NCBI GenBank assembly: GCA_031426185.1
Contig: JANPKV010000337.1
Location: 1 to 10,481, forward strand
Reading direction: 5' to 3'
Length of the DNA stretch: 10,481 nucleotides
Source of the DNA: JAJNPS01 sp031426185
GTDB taxonomy: Bacteria; Pseudomonadota; Alphaproteobacteria; Rhodobacterales; Rhodobacteraceae
The notes under the pieces were generated by a model. It was given only the letters and a program-made list of their open reading frames with translations. It did not search any database and was not told where the DNA came from. The position numbers were made by a program, and so were the translations under genes. Below, piece after piece: positions 1 to 8,987 of this stretch; position 1 is the stretch's first letter, and each line of letters opens with the position of its first letter.

Positions 1-669
1 GCAGCGCAGGGCTGGGGCATGTTCTTCGGCACCATGGACGCAATCCTGCCTGCCGGGCTGAAGATCGCGCTCTACTTCTTCATCCTGATCGCCCAGCTTC
101 TCTGCGGTCTGGCCACGGTCACTTCGGCCAGCCGGATGCTCTTCGCCTTCAGCCGCGATGACGGGGTTCCGGGCGTGTCGAAGGCGCTTGCGACGGTGTC
201 CCCGCGCTACCGCACGCCTGTCAACGCGATCTGGGCCTCGGCAATCCTTTGCATCCTCTATGTGATGCTCGCGCTGTCGATCAAGGTTGCGGGCACATCG
301 ATCTACGTGATCGTGGTGAACTCGACCCTGGTGTTCCTGTTCCTGTCGTTCATCATCCCGATCCTGGCAGGGATGGTGGCCTATGGCGGGCCGAAGTGGC
401 CGACCCCTGGCCCCTGGTCGATGGGGGGCGGGCTGTTCAGGCTCGTCTGCGTTCTGGCACTTATCGGCAAGGCGATTATCCTCTACATCGCCGTCGCCGC
501 CCCGAACGAACGCGTGCTCTACGTCGTGCTCGGCTTCATTGCCCTGGCCGTCGTCCTGTGGGTCCTGGTGGAGAACCGCCGCTTCAAGGGTCCGCCTGTG
601 GGTGACGAGATCAAGCGCCGTGCTGCAGCCATCGCCGCGGCCGAGCGCGCGGTTGGCGAAGCCGTCTGA
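1..669 (+). CDS. Amino acid permease (APC superfamily), C-terminal part
   Basis: This is the C-terminal 222 residues of an inner-membrane amino-acid transporter. The frame is open from base 1, with six codons before the first visible ATG at 19, so the true start lies upstream. Five hydrophobic segments are visible at about residues 22-42, 75-95, 101-128, 145-167 and 172-190, counted from base 1. Between the first two is SRMLFAFSRDDGVPG followed by RTPVNAIW, the cytoplasmic-loop pattern I associate with the amino acid/choline (ACT) branch of the APC superfamily, which includes GABA permeases. A GPWSMG stretch before the fourth helix fits the same branch. Full-length relatives are about 500 residues, so a bit under half is present. 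The tail after the last helix is short, basic and alanine-rich. Substrate cannot be decided from this part. A terminator follows at once, so it ends its own transcript. Confidence 0.85.
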   Translation, partial: AAQGWGMFFGTMDAILPAGLKIALYFFILIAQLLCGLATVTSASRMLFAFSRDDGVPGVSKALATVSPRYRTPVNAIWASAILCILYVMLALSIKVAGTSIYVIVVNSTLVFLFLSFIIPILAGMVAYGGPKWPTPGPWSMGGGLFRLVCVLALIGKAIILYIAVAAPNERVLYVVLGFIALAVVLWVLVENRRFKGPPVGDEIKRRAAAIAAAERAVGEAV

Positions 670-690
670 CATCGCCTGAACTGCAATGCA

Positions 691-723
691 AAGGCCGGGG
701 CTCGTCCCCGGCCTTTCCGTTTC
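691..723 (+). terminator. Rho-independent terminator after the permease
   Basis: A perfect 10-bp stem (AAGGCCGGGG at 691-700, CCCCGGCCTT at 706-715) closes a 5-base loop and runs into a T-rich stretch up to about 723. It lies 22 bases after the permease stop and about 40 bases before the carB promoter, so it should insulate carB from permease transcription. Confidence 0.85.
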
Positions 724-741
724 CGACCCGGCGCATTCCCC

Positions 742-769
742 TTGCGCCCTGCCCTTGCATGGCTATAAC
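742..769 (+). promoter_or_regulatory. Putative sigma-70 promoter of carB
   Basis: TTGCGC (742-747) and TATAAC (764-769) sit 16 bases apart, downstream of the permease terminator. The -10 box matches five of six consensus bases; the -35 box keeps the TTG core. Transcription would start near 776 and give a leader of about 25 bases, leaving no room for a long attenuator. No start-site data are available. Confidence 0.5.
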
Positions 770-802
770 CCGCAAAGTTTTGCGCGATGGATGGGGGCTA
801 CG

Positions 803-4132
<3,330 letters not shown>

Positions 4133-4142
4133 GTCGAGATTG

Positions 4143-5015
4143 ATGACAGATCAAGCAAATGAGCAAAAGACCGGAGAATTTTTTTCCCGTACTTATCTCT
4201 TGGCTGACAAACCGCTGTCAGATGATGTTCGCGCCAGACTTCGAATGGCAGCATATCTTGATGAATATTATGACGACAAGGAAATGGAAGTTGGAAAGTA
4301 CATTGAGTTAGAACTTGGTATTGTCTGCCGCCAGTTAGGCCCAGCCCGATACTACATTAACTGGGGTAGATTTCTCAAGGAACTCGCGATCAAGGACTTC
4401 TTGGACGTGATGACTGCGGTGATCCGCTTCTTACCGCAGCGAAGAAAGGCAAAAGACCGCATCCAAGTAGAGTACAACTTACTTGAATTTGCCAAACGAG
4501 TCTTTGTCGAGCAAAACCTTGCCTATCGAATTGATAATAAAGGCGGGTGTCATCCATCGGTTGATGCGGCCTTTTCTATTTTGTCCAGAGGCTTAATCAG
4601 GAACTTAGCTAACCAAGAATTAGATGCGGCCCAAGATCACATTTCTCAGGCAGAGAGATCACTTTTGGCTGGCTCTTTTGATGCGCGCCAGGCAGTACGC
4701 TCGACATTTGATGCAGTGGAAAACTTGGCTAAGGTGATCTTTAAGGGATCAACCCAGCTCAATAAAACATTGATCGTCGATAGACTCGGTCCATTTTTGG
4801 TAGAAGCTGGCGGCAAGAGTGAAACCGAACGGAAGGCTTCCGAAAAGCTGGTAAATTCACTCATAGATTGGGCAGAGGCAGCACACTTTTATCGACACGC
4901 CTCGGGCAGTACTGACGTTGATCCGCCATCCGAGAGCTTTGCCTTGGCCTTCGTTTCACAGGGCTTCTCTTTTGTTCGATGGATCGCTGATGTATACGCG
5001 ATTCAGCGAGCCTAG
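4143..5015 (+). CDS. Putative HEPN/AbiJ-like protein, possibly defence-related
   Basis: This 290-residue cytoplasmic protein has no signal peptide or membrane helix. Its base composition differs sharply from its neighbours: spot counts give 33% GC at 4261-4320 and 40% at 4561-4620, against about 62% in a carB line, which points to horizontal acquisition. Residues 105-170 (VEYNLLEFAKRVFVEQNLAYRID, then GGCHPSVDAAF) lead into a helical C-terminal region. There, HISQAERSLLAGSFDARQAV (167-186) and DAVENLAKVI (190-199) precede AAHFYRHASG (246-255) and a hydrophobic end (FALAFVSQGFSFVRW, 266-280). That order, with an adjacent Arg-His pair (251-252), resembles from memory the C-terminal HEPN domains of AbiJ-type proteins; HEPN proteins are commonly RNases in abortive infection or toxin systems. 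The domain call is inference. I chose ATG 4143, 10 bases after carB, with AGG-rich sequence 10-20 bases upstream; the in-frame ATG at 4107 would overlap the carB end. It could be co-transcribed with carB. No partner antitoxin is visible beside it. Confidence 0.85.
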   Translation: MTDQANEQKTGEFFSRTYLLADKPLSDDVRARLRMAAYLDEYYDDKEMEVGKYIELELGIVCRQLGPARYYINWGRFLKELAIKDFLDVMTAVIRFLPQRRKAKDRIQVEYNLLEFAKRVFVEQNLAYRIDNKGGCHPSVDAAFSILSRGLIRNLANQELDAAQDHISQAERSLLAGSFDARQAVRSTFDAVENLAKVIFKGSTQLNKTLIVDRLGPFLVEAGGKSETERKASEKLVNSLIDWAEAAHFYRHASGSTDVDPPSESFALAFVSQGFSFVRWIADVYAIQRA

Positions 5016-5176
5016 GGTGAGTGCCACCCCCTCACTCCCCCCTTCCCTCCAGCAACGCACCGCACGCTCGGGATCCCGGCCCCTCCCCCACTCGTCAAAG
5101 ACTCCGCCGCCCAGCGCGCGCCGATCTTTTCGACCAGGGCCGCGGCGATGTACCGGCCCACATCCGCCCCATCCAT
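5012..5176 (-). pseudogene. Possible short gene or gene remnant, unrecognised
   Basis: On the minus strand an open frame starting at the ATG ending at 5176 would give 54 residues. Its first half (GRYIAAALVEKIGARWAAE) has the G/C third-position bias and composition of a real protein of this genome, while the second half becomes glycine-rich and low in complexity. Its stop codon overlaps the stop of the AT-rich plus-strand gene. It lies beyond the terminator of the small exported-protein gene, so it would need its own promoter, and none is clear. A short SD-like AGGAG lies 16 bases before the ATG, too far for a good ribosome site. It could be the decayed end of a gene displaced by the inserted neighbour, or chance coding character in GC-rich DNA. 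No family is recognised. Confidence 0.2.
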
Positions 5177-5209
5177 TGCGGCAGAGTCTTCCGCTCCTCC
5201 CCCAACCCC

Positions 5210-5247
5210 AAAAACAATAAGCCGTCCCCAGTTTCCGGGGGACGGCT
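5210..5247 (-). terminator. Rho-independent terminator of the small exported-protein gene
   Basis: Reading the minus strand, a perfect 10-bp stem (AGCCGTCCCC with GGGGACGGCT; plus coordinates 5220-5229 and 5238-5247) with an 8-base loop is followed by TTATTGTTTTT. The T-tract on the minus side fixes the direction. It lies about 50 bases past the stop of the gene at 5296-5691. Confidence 0.88.
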
Positions 5248-5295
5248 GCTCACGCAGAAACTCGTGAATCACTGTTTACGCAGCTGCTCGTGACA

Positions 5296-5691
5296 TCAAA
5301 GGGTGTTGACCACGTCGCAGACCGCGCGCAGGGCCGGATCCGTCGGCTCGGGCGAGTCGCCGGTGCCGCTGGCCGCAGCTTCGCCGGAAGCGTCGCCTTC
5401 GGTTGCGCCGCCGGTTTCACCGGTGGAGCCGCCGCTGCCGTCGCCGCCGCCGCTCGACTGCATTGTCGTGGCGCAACGCGCCTTCAGCGCTTCCTGGTCT
5501 TCGGCACCGAGGGTGCCCCAATAGGTCTGGATGTCGGTTTCGGACCGCATCGTGCCCATGGTGTCGTCGGTGTAGAACGGCATCAACTGCGAGCGCTGCA
5601 TTTCTGCGTCGTCCGCGGCGCTGTCGGTTTTGGTTTGCGCAAAGGTCGGGGCTGCGAACAGCGCCGCCGTCAGAAGAATTACTGCTTTCAT
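5296..5691 (-). CDS. Small secreted/periplasmic protein, unknown function
   Basis: This 131-residue protein starts with a clear Sec signal peptide: a Lys after the initiator Met, a hydrophobic stretch (VILLTAALFAA) and a likely cleavage after A18 (PTFA|QT). There is no lipobox cysteine, so a soluble periplasmic or secreted form is expected. The mature N-terminal part (about 25-75) is acidic and helical in character and contains LMPFYTDD and the DIQTYWGTLGAEDQEALKARC stretch. A Gly/Ser/Thr/Glu/Asp-rich linker (about 79-118) then leads to a short C-terminal segment (DPALRAVCDVV). Cysteines at 73 and 125 flank the linker and could form a disulphide in the periplasm. The start is well supported by AAGGAAG at 5698-5704, six bases before the ATG. 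A strong terminator follows, so it is a monocistronic unit. I do not recognise a named family. Confidence 0.85.
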   Translation of the reverse strand: MKAVILLTAALFAAPTFAQTKTDSAADDAEMQRSQLMPFYTDDTMGTMRSETDIQTYWGTLGAEDQEALKARCATTMQSSGGGDGSGGSTGETGGATEGDASGEAAASGTGDSPEPTDPALRAVCDVVNTL

Positions 5692-6106
5692 CTCAAGCTT
5701 CCTTGGATTGGGTTATGGTTCTACAACCCTCAAATCCGGCTGATGTTCCCGCGACCGATGCATTTTGATGCCATGCTGCACATCCGAGGAAGCCTCGGCG
5801 CGGCACAAAGCGGCCCCGGCGCGCGTCCAGATCTTGGCCCGTACCTTGCCCAGACGCTGCTTACGGACGGCATATGCAAGGCATGTCCTTGACACAGAGC
5901 TCCTTTTGCCCCATCTCCCTCCCATCGGAGTGCCCGTGCCGCGTGAGCATGTGAAAGGCCCCGACATTGGTTCCCACCGTCACGCAGGGGTTCCGCGGCA
6001 TCCACGGTATCGGGCAAGGGCTTGATGCGAGGGGACGCCGCACCCGCTGCCGTGCCCACGACGGGCCCGGATCAGGCCGCCTGTCGGGCTGCCGGAAAGA
6101 TTAGAA
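5692..6106. other. 415-base intergenic region between two divergent genes
   Basis: This spacer separates the minus-strand exported-protein gene from the plus-strand helicase gene, so it must hold both promoters. I find no convincing gene in it; the short open frames on both strands lack ribosome sites and family resemblance. Visible elements are a 6-bp hairpin with a 3-base loop (CCGAGG-AAG-CCTCGG, 5784-5798), an 8-bp palindrome GCATATGC (5870-5877), a 5-bp hairpin CAAGG-CATGT-CCTTG (5877-5891) next to a TTGACA box, and CTCC/GGAG arms (5915-5918, 5927-5930) that would display CUCCC in a loop. Confidence 0.6.
5889..5917 (+). promoter_or_regulatory. Weak candidate promoter of the helicase gene
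   Basis: A perfect -35 hexamer TTGACA (5889-5894) is followed 17 bases later by CATCTC (5912-5917), a poor -10 box. If used, it would give a 5' leader of about 185 bases before the helicase ATG. Long leaders are common for cold-induced DEAD-box helicase mRNAs, but only the -35 box is strong evidence here. Confidence 0.3.
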
Positions 6107-7453
6107 ATGACCAGTTTTGCAGACCTCGGGCTGTCGCCCGCCATCCTCAAGGCGCTTGAAAAGACGACGATGAAGATGCCGACACCCATTCAGGTGCAGG
6201 CGATCCCCCATATCATGGCGGGTCGCGACCTGATGGGCCTGGCGCAGACCGGCACCGGCAAGACGGCGGCGTTCGGCCTGCCCTTGTTGCACCGGATTCT
6301 GGACCTCGGCCACCCGCCGGGGCCGAAGAACGTCCGTGCCCTGATCCTGGCACCGACGCGCGAACTGATCGGGCAGATCAAGGACAACCTCGAAGTGTTC
6401 ACCAAGGGCACCGCCGTCAAGGTCACCATGGTGGTCGGCGGGGCGAGTTTGTTCAAGCAGGCGCAGGCGCTCAGCAAGGGAACCGACGTTCTGGTCGCCA
6501 CCCCCGGTCGCCTGATCGACCTTCTGGAACGCGGCGATGTCAAGCTTGACCAGTGCGGTTACCTGGTGCTGGACGAGGCCGATCACATGCTCGACATGGG
6601 CTTCATCCACAGCCTGCGCAAAATCGCCAAGCACATCCCGCAAAAGCGCCAAACGATGCTGTTTTCGGCCACGATGCCCAAGGATATCGAAGAGATCGCA
6701 GACACGTACCTGCGCGACCCGATCCGTGTGCAGGTGGCCCCCCCGGGCAAGCCGATCGAAAAGATCAGCCAGGGCGTCCACTACATCCCCAATGGCGACA
6801 AGGCGCGCCTGCTGGAGGAGTACCTGAAAAAGCACCCGACCGAACAGGCGCTGGTCTTCGGGCGCACCAAGCACGGGTCGGAAAAGCTGATGAAGCTGCT
6901 CGCGACCTGGGGTTTCAAGGTCGGCTCCATCCACGGCAACAAGTCGCAGTCCCAGCGTGACCGGACCCTGACAGAATTCCGCGCGGGTGCGCTGGATGTG
7001 CTGGTCGCCACCGACGTGGCGGCGCGGGGTATCGATATTCCCACGGTCCGGCATGTCTACAACTTCGACCTGCCGAACGTGCCGGAAAACTACGTCCACA
7101 GGATCGGCCGCACGGCGCGGGCGGGGGCCGAGGGAACTGCGGTCGCCTTCTGCGCCCCGGCGGAAATGGGCGAGCTTCAGGCGATTGAAAAATTGCTGAA
7201 AAAGCCGATCCCGGTGTTGGCCGGCGCGCCCTGGGCTGCCGATATCGTGGCCGCTGCACCCAAGCCCGGCCAGAACCGTGGTCAGCGTCCGCAGCGTCAG
7301 GGCGGCCAGAAGCCGGGCGCGAAACCGCCTGCCAAACCCCAAGGCCAGCGTCCCGCCGGCCAGGGTCGTCCTGCCGGGGCCAAGCCACAGGGCGGTACTT
7401 TCACGCCGCGCCGGTCCGACGGCGGCAAACCGCAGCAGCGCCGCCCGGGCTGA
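6107..7453 (+). CDS. rhlE: RhlE-like DEAD-box ATP-dependent RNA helicase
   Basis: A 448-residue cytoplasmic helicase that uses ATP to unwind short RNA duplexes, typically in ribosome assembly, RNA decay or cold adaptation. All core motifs are intact: Q motif PTPIQ (25-29), Walker A AQTGTGKT (46-53), PTREL (83-87), TPGR (132-135), DEAD (156-159), SAT (187-189), ATDVAARGIDIP (301-312) and HRIGRTARAG (331-340). After about residue 380 comes a low-complexity basic tail rich in Gln, Gly, Pro, Lys and Arg (about 65 residues), of the kind that adds non-specific RNA binding in RhlE/CsdA-type helicases. The start is set by GGAAAG (6094-6099), seven bases before the ATG, and by the usual N-terminus MTSFADLGLS. 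It is a single-gene unit converging on the gene at 7592-8044. The RhlE assignment over other DEAD subfamilies is by overall likeness and length. Confidence 0.95.
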   Translation: MTSFADLGLSPAILKALEKTTMKMPTPIQVQAIPHIMAGRDLMGLAQTGTGKTAAFGLPLLHRILDLGHPPGPKNVRALILAPTRELIGQIKDNLEVFTKGTAVKVTMVVGGASLFKQAQALSKGTDVLVATPGRLIDLLERGDVKLDQCGYLVLDEADHMLDMGFIHSLRKIAKHIPQKRQTMLFSATMPKDIEEIADTYLRDPIRVQVAPPGKPIEKISQGVHYIPNGDKARLLEEYLKKHPTEQALVFGRTKHGSEKLMKLLATWGFKVGSIHGNKSQSQRDRTLTEFRAGALDVLVATDVAARGIDIPTVRHVYNFDLPNVPENYVHRIGRTARAGAEGTAVAFCAPAEMGELQAIEKLLKKPIPVLAGAPWAADIVAAAPKPGQNRGQRPQRQGGQKPGAKPPAKPQGQRPAGQGRPAGAKPQGGTFTPRRSDGGKPQQRRPG

Positions 7454-7591
7454 CACCAGACAACGGCAGCGGCGGCGACCCTTGGACGCCTGCCGCAAGC
7501 TGTTGATCGGTTTCAGATGTTTCGGTGTCCTGTCAGCGGTCGCGAAAGCGGCAAAGGCCTTGGTCTATTCGCTTGCCCGCCGCTGAATGGC

Positions 7592-8044
7592 CTAGTCGAC
7601 CTCGTCTTCAAGGTTCAGCTTCATCGCCAACAGTACTTGCTGCAGTGCCGTCGCCTCGCGCAACAGCCGCTTGGCCTCGTTGACCGAGATTTTGCCGTCG
7701 CCGATGGCCTGATTGTATTCGCTCATCAGCATCGCAAACCGCTGCGCCAGCGCCACCACATCGTGGTTGACCCCGTGGGTTGGTGAATTCTTGCGGTCCA
7801 TGTCATAGGACAGCGTAATCCCCCGCATGTCTGCCAGTGCCGCAGTCACATGCGGAAACTCCGCAGCCGCCTCAAGCTGGGCCACGACATCGATGGGCAT
7901 GAACCGGTCGCCATGTTCGTCCGCATCCGAATAATACCGGCCAAGCGTCGCCTTGGATCGCCCCGTAAGGGTGCATGCGGCCTCGATGCCGACATCCTTG
8001 ACCAACGCTTCGCTGTGCTTTTTCAGATAGGTCGCGATACTCAT
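7592..8044 (-). CDS. Putative DNA-binding regulator, phage-CII-like organisation
   Basis: A 150-residue soluble protein without signal peptide or membrane segments. Residues 17-37 (DVGIEAACTLTGRSKATLGRY) look like a helix-turn-helix in which the second helix begins around S30. Then IDVVAQLEAAAEFPHVTAALADMRGITL (51-78) resembles the segment of phage CII/CP76-type regulators that follows their HTH. The C-terminal third (GDGKISVNEAKRLLREATALQQVLLAMKLNLEDE) is helical, amphipathic and acidic at its end, suited to oligomerisation. ATG at 8044 is preceded by TAAGG, about six bases away. No phage genes adjoin it, so if it came from a phage it is now a stand-alone chromosomal gene. The inverted repeats in its upstream region are candidate operators. 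The DNA-binding role is inference from organisation; gene reality is well supported by codon bias and its ribosome site. Confidence 0.85.
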   Translation of the reverse strand: MSIATYLKKHSEALVKDVGIEAACTLTGRSKATLGRYYSDADEHGDRFMPIDVVAQLEAAAEFPHVTAALADMRGITLSYDMDRKNSPTHGVNHDVVALAQRFAMLMSEYNQAIGDGKISVNEAKRLLREATALQQVLLAMKLNLEDEVD

Positions 8045-8131
8045 AACTGCCTTACCGGTTTGCCAGAAGCTGGGGAATTCGTTTCAGGTTTTCCCCTTTT
8101 GCACAAGACGGCAGTTTGCGAACGATACGGC

Positions 8132-8149
8132 GTTCCAAACGTTTGGAAC
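8132..8149. promoter_or_regulatory. Perfect 18-bp palindrome, candidate operator
   Basis: GTTCCAAACGTTTGGAAC equals its own reverse complement over all 18 bases. The centre AAACGTTT with a CG at the dyad is typical of operators bound by LacI-type repressors, although no LacI-family gene is in the window; the neighbouring CII-like regulator is another possible binder. It lies 87 bases upstream of that regulator's start and about 260 bases upstream of tdk. A second inverted repeat, AACCGG-N6-CCGGTT (8147-8164), shares its right edge. Confidence 0.5.
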
Positions 8150-8192
8150 CGGTACAAGCCGGTTGGCGTCCCCAGCGACAACTGGCCCAAAG

Positions 8193-8231
8193 GGTCCGCT
8201 AGACGCCACATGTTTGGCTGGATAGCGGACC
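8193..8231. repeat. 9-bp inverted repeat with nested inner stem
   Basis: GGTCCGCTA (8193-8201) and TAGCGGACC (8223-8231) are perfect reverse complements around 21 bases that hold a second inner stem, GCCA (8205-8208) with TGGC (8215-8218). On the plus strand a GGGTTTT stretch follows six bases later. It could be an RNA hairpin, a weak terminator or a protein site; direction is undetermined. Confidence 0.4.
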
Positions 8232-8327
8232 TGTCCGGGTTTTGTCAGTGTCGCCAGGTTTTCGTGCTGGCAGTTGTAAGGGGTAAAACAATAGCCGCAC
8301 CAACGCTGGCGTGTACGCTGACAACTC

Positions 8328-8371
8328 GACGCCGGGCCGCCTTCTTTACAGGGACGGGCGTGCCCGGCGTC
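8328..8371. repeat. Long hairpin just upstream of tdk
   Basis: GACGCCGGGC (8328-8337) and GCCCGGCGTC (8362-8371) are perfect 10-base arms. The stem extends inward with CGCC (8338-8341) and GGCG (8357-8360) across a single bulged T, giving about 14 base pairs and a 15-base loop. It ends 37 bases before the tdk ATG. There is no T-tract directly behind it, so it is not a standard terminator; a structured tdk leader is the simplest reading. Confidence 0.5.
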
Positions 8372-8408
8372 TCTTGCACGCACCCATGGCGATCAGCTAA
8401 AGCGCGTC

Positions 8409-8987
8409 ATGGCCAAGCTTTACTTTCACTATTCGACCATGAATGCGGGCAAGTCGACCGCGCTTCTGCAGGCGTCGCACAACTACCGCGAAGGCGGCAT
8501 GCAGACCTATCTGATCACCGCGCAACTGGACAAACGCGCCGGTCAGGGCCGCATCGCCAGCCGGATCGGCATCGGCGAGGCTGCCGACACCTTTGCCCCG
8601 GGCGAGGACCTGTTTGCCAAGGTCGCGACCCGGCAGGCGCAGGGCCCGGTCGCCTGCGTTTTCATCGACGAGGCTCAGTTTCTGTCCAAGGATCAGGTCT
8701 GGCAGCTGGCTTGTGCGGTCGACGATCTGGGCGTGCCGGTGATGTGCTACGGGTTGCGCGTGGATTTCCAGGGCAACCTTTTCCCAGGCTCGGCCGCGCT
8801 TTTGGCCTGGGCAGATGAAATGCGCGAAGTCCGCACGATCTGCCATTGCGGACGCAAGGCCACCATGGTCATCCGGCGCGGCCCCGACGGCCGGGCATTG
8901 CATGACGGCGAACAGGTGGTGATCGGGGGCAATGAGACCTATGTCAGCCTGTGCCGCCGTCACTGGCGCGCGGCGATGGAAAATTAG
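8409..8987 (+). CDS. tdk: Thymidine kinase, type II (TK1-like)
   Basis: Tdk phosphorylates thymidine (and deoxyuridine) with ATP in the pyrimidine deoxynucleoside salvage pathway, in the cytosol. The 192-residue protein shows the P-loop STMNAGKST (9-17), the Walker-B-like IDEAQF (86-91) with E88 as the likely catalytic base, FQGNLFPGS (120-128), and the thymidine-binding lasso ending in GEQVVIGGNETYVSLC (167-182). Zinc ligands are represented by ICHCGRKA (C145, C147) and C182 with H185. Length matches the bacterial type II family (about 190-205). MAKLYFHYSTMNAGKS is the expected N-terminus, but no good Shine-Dalgarno precedes the ATG; a four-codon frame ATG-GCG-ATC-AGC-TAA (8386-8400) ends eight bases before it. 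The stop overlaps the stop of the convergent transporter gene by four bases, so no terminator separates them. Confidence 0.97.
   Translation: MAKLYFHYSTMNAGKSTALLQASHNYREGGMQTYLITAQLDKRAGQGRIASRIGIGEAADTFAPGEDLFAKVATRQAQGPVACVFIDEAQFLSKDQVWQLACAVDDLGVPVMCYGLRVDFQGNLFPGSAALLAWADEMREVRTICHCGRKATMVIRRGPDGRALHDGEQVVIGGNETYVSLCRRHWRAAMEN

Larger units (their letters stand above)
8045..8408. other. 364-base divergent intergenic region rich in inverted repeats
   Basis: This region carries the start signals of the CII-like regulator (minus) and tdk (plus). It contains GGGGAA/TTCCCC arms (8072-8077, 8091-8096), a perfect 18-bp palindrome (8132-8149), overlapping AACCGG/CCGGTT arms (8147-8152, 8159-8164), a 9-bp inverted repeat (8193-8201, 8223-8231), GCCAG/CTGGC arms near 8252-8270 and a long hairpin next to tdk (8328-8371). 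A 99-residue minus-strand frame (8084-8383), rich in Cys near its start, has no clear ribosome site and spans these repeats, so I do not call it. No strong promoter hexamers were found for either gene. Confidence 0.6.

Noticed and set aside
686..802. N-terminal extension of carB to the ATG at 686
   Set aside because: The extension would be translated through the permease terminator hairpin and the carB promoter; the conserved N-terminus begins at 803.
5015..5037. GGGTGAG/CTCACTC hairpin at the end of the AT-rich gene as a terminator
   Set aside because: The 7-bp stem has a G-U pair and is followed by a C-rich rather than a T-rich stretch.
5713..5967. Minus-strand frames near the helicase leader containing KDMPCICRP and RKQRLGKVRAKIW, briefly considered as a frameshifted DUF2256-like zinc-binding protein
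   Set aside because: The two pieces lie in different frames with a stop between, and the WRKKW core and the second cysteine pair are missing.
6101..7498. 465-residue minus-strand frame over the helicase gene
   Set aside because: It is antisense to a complete, motif-intact DEAD-box helicase; no family likeness or ribosome site.
7465..7500. GGCA/TGCC and GGCG/CGCC arms after the helicase stop as a terminator
   Set aside because: The stem is imperfect and no T-tract follows on either strand.
8084..8383. 99-residue minus frame with several Cys, upstream of the CII-like regulator
   Set aside because: No ribosome site, no family likeness, and it spans the palindrome and both hairpins; a regulatory spacer explains the region better.
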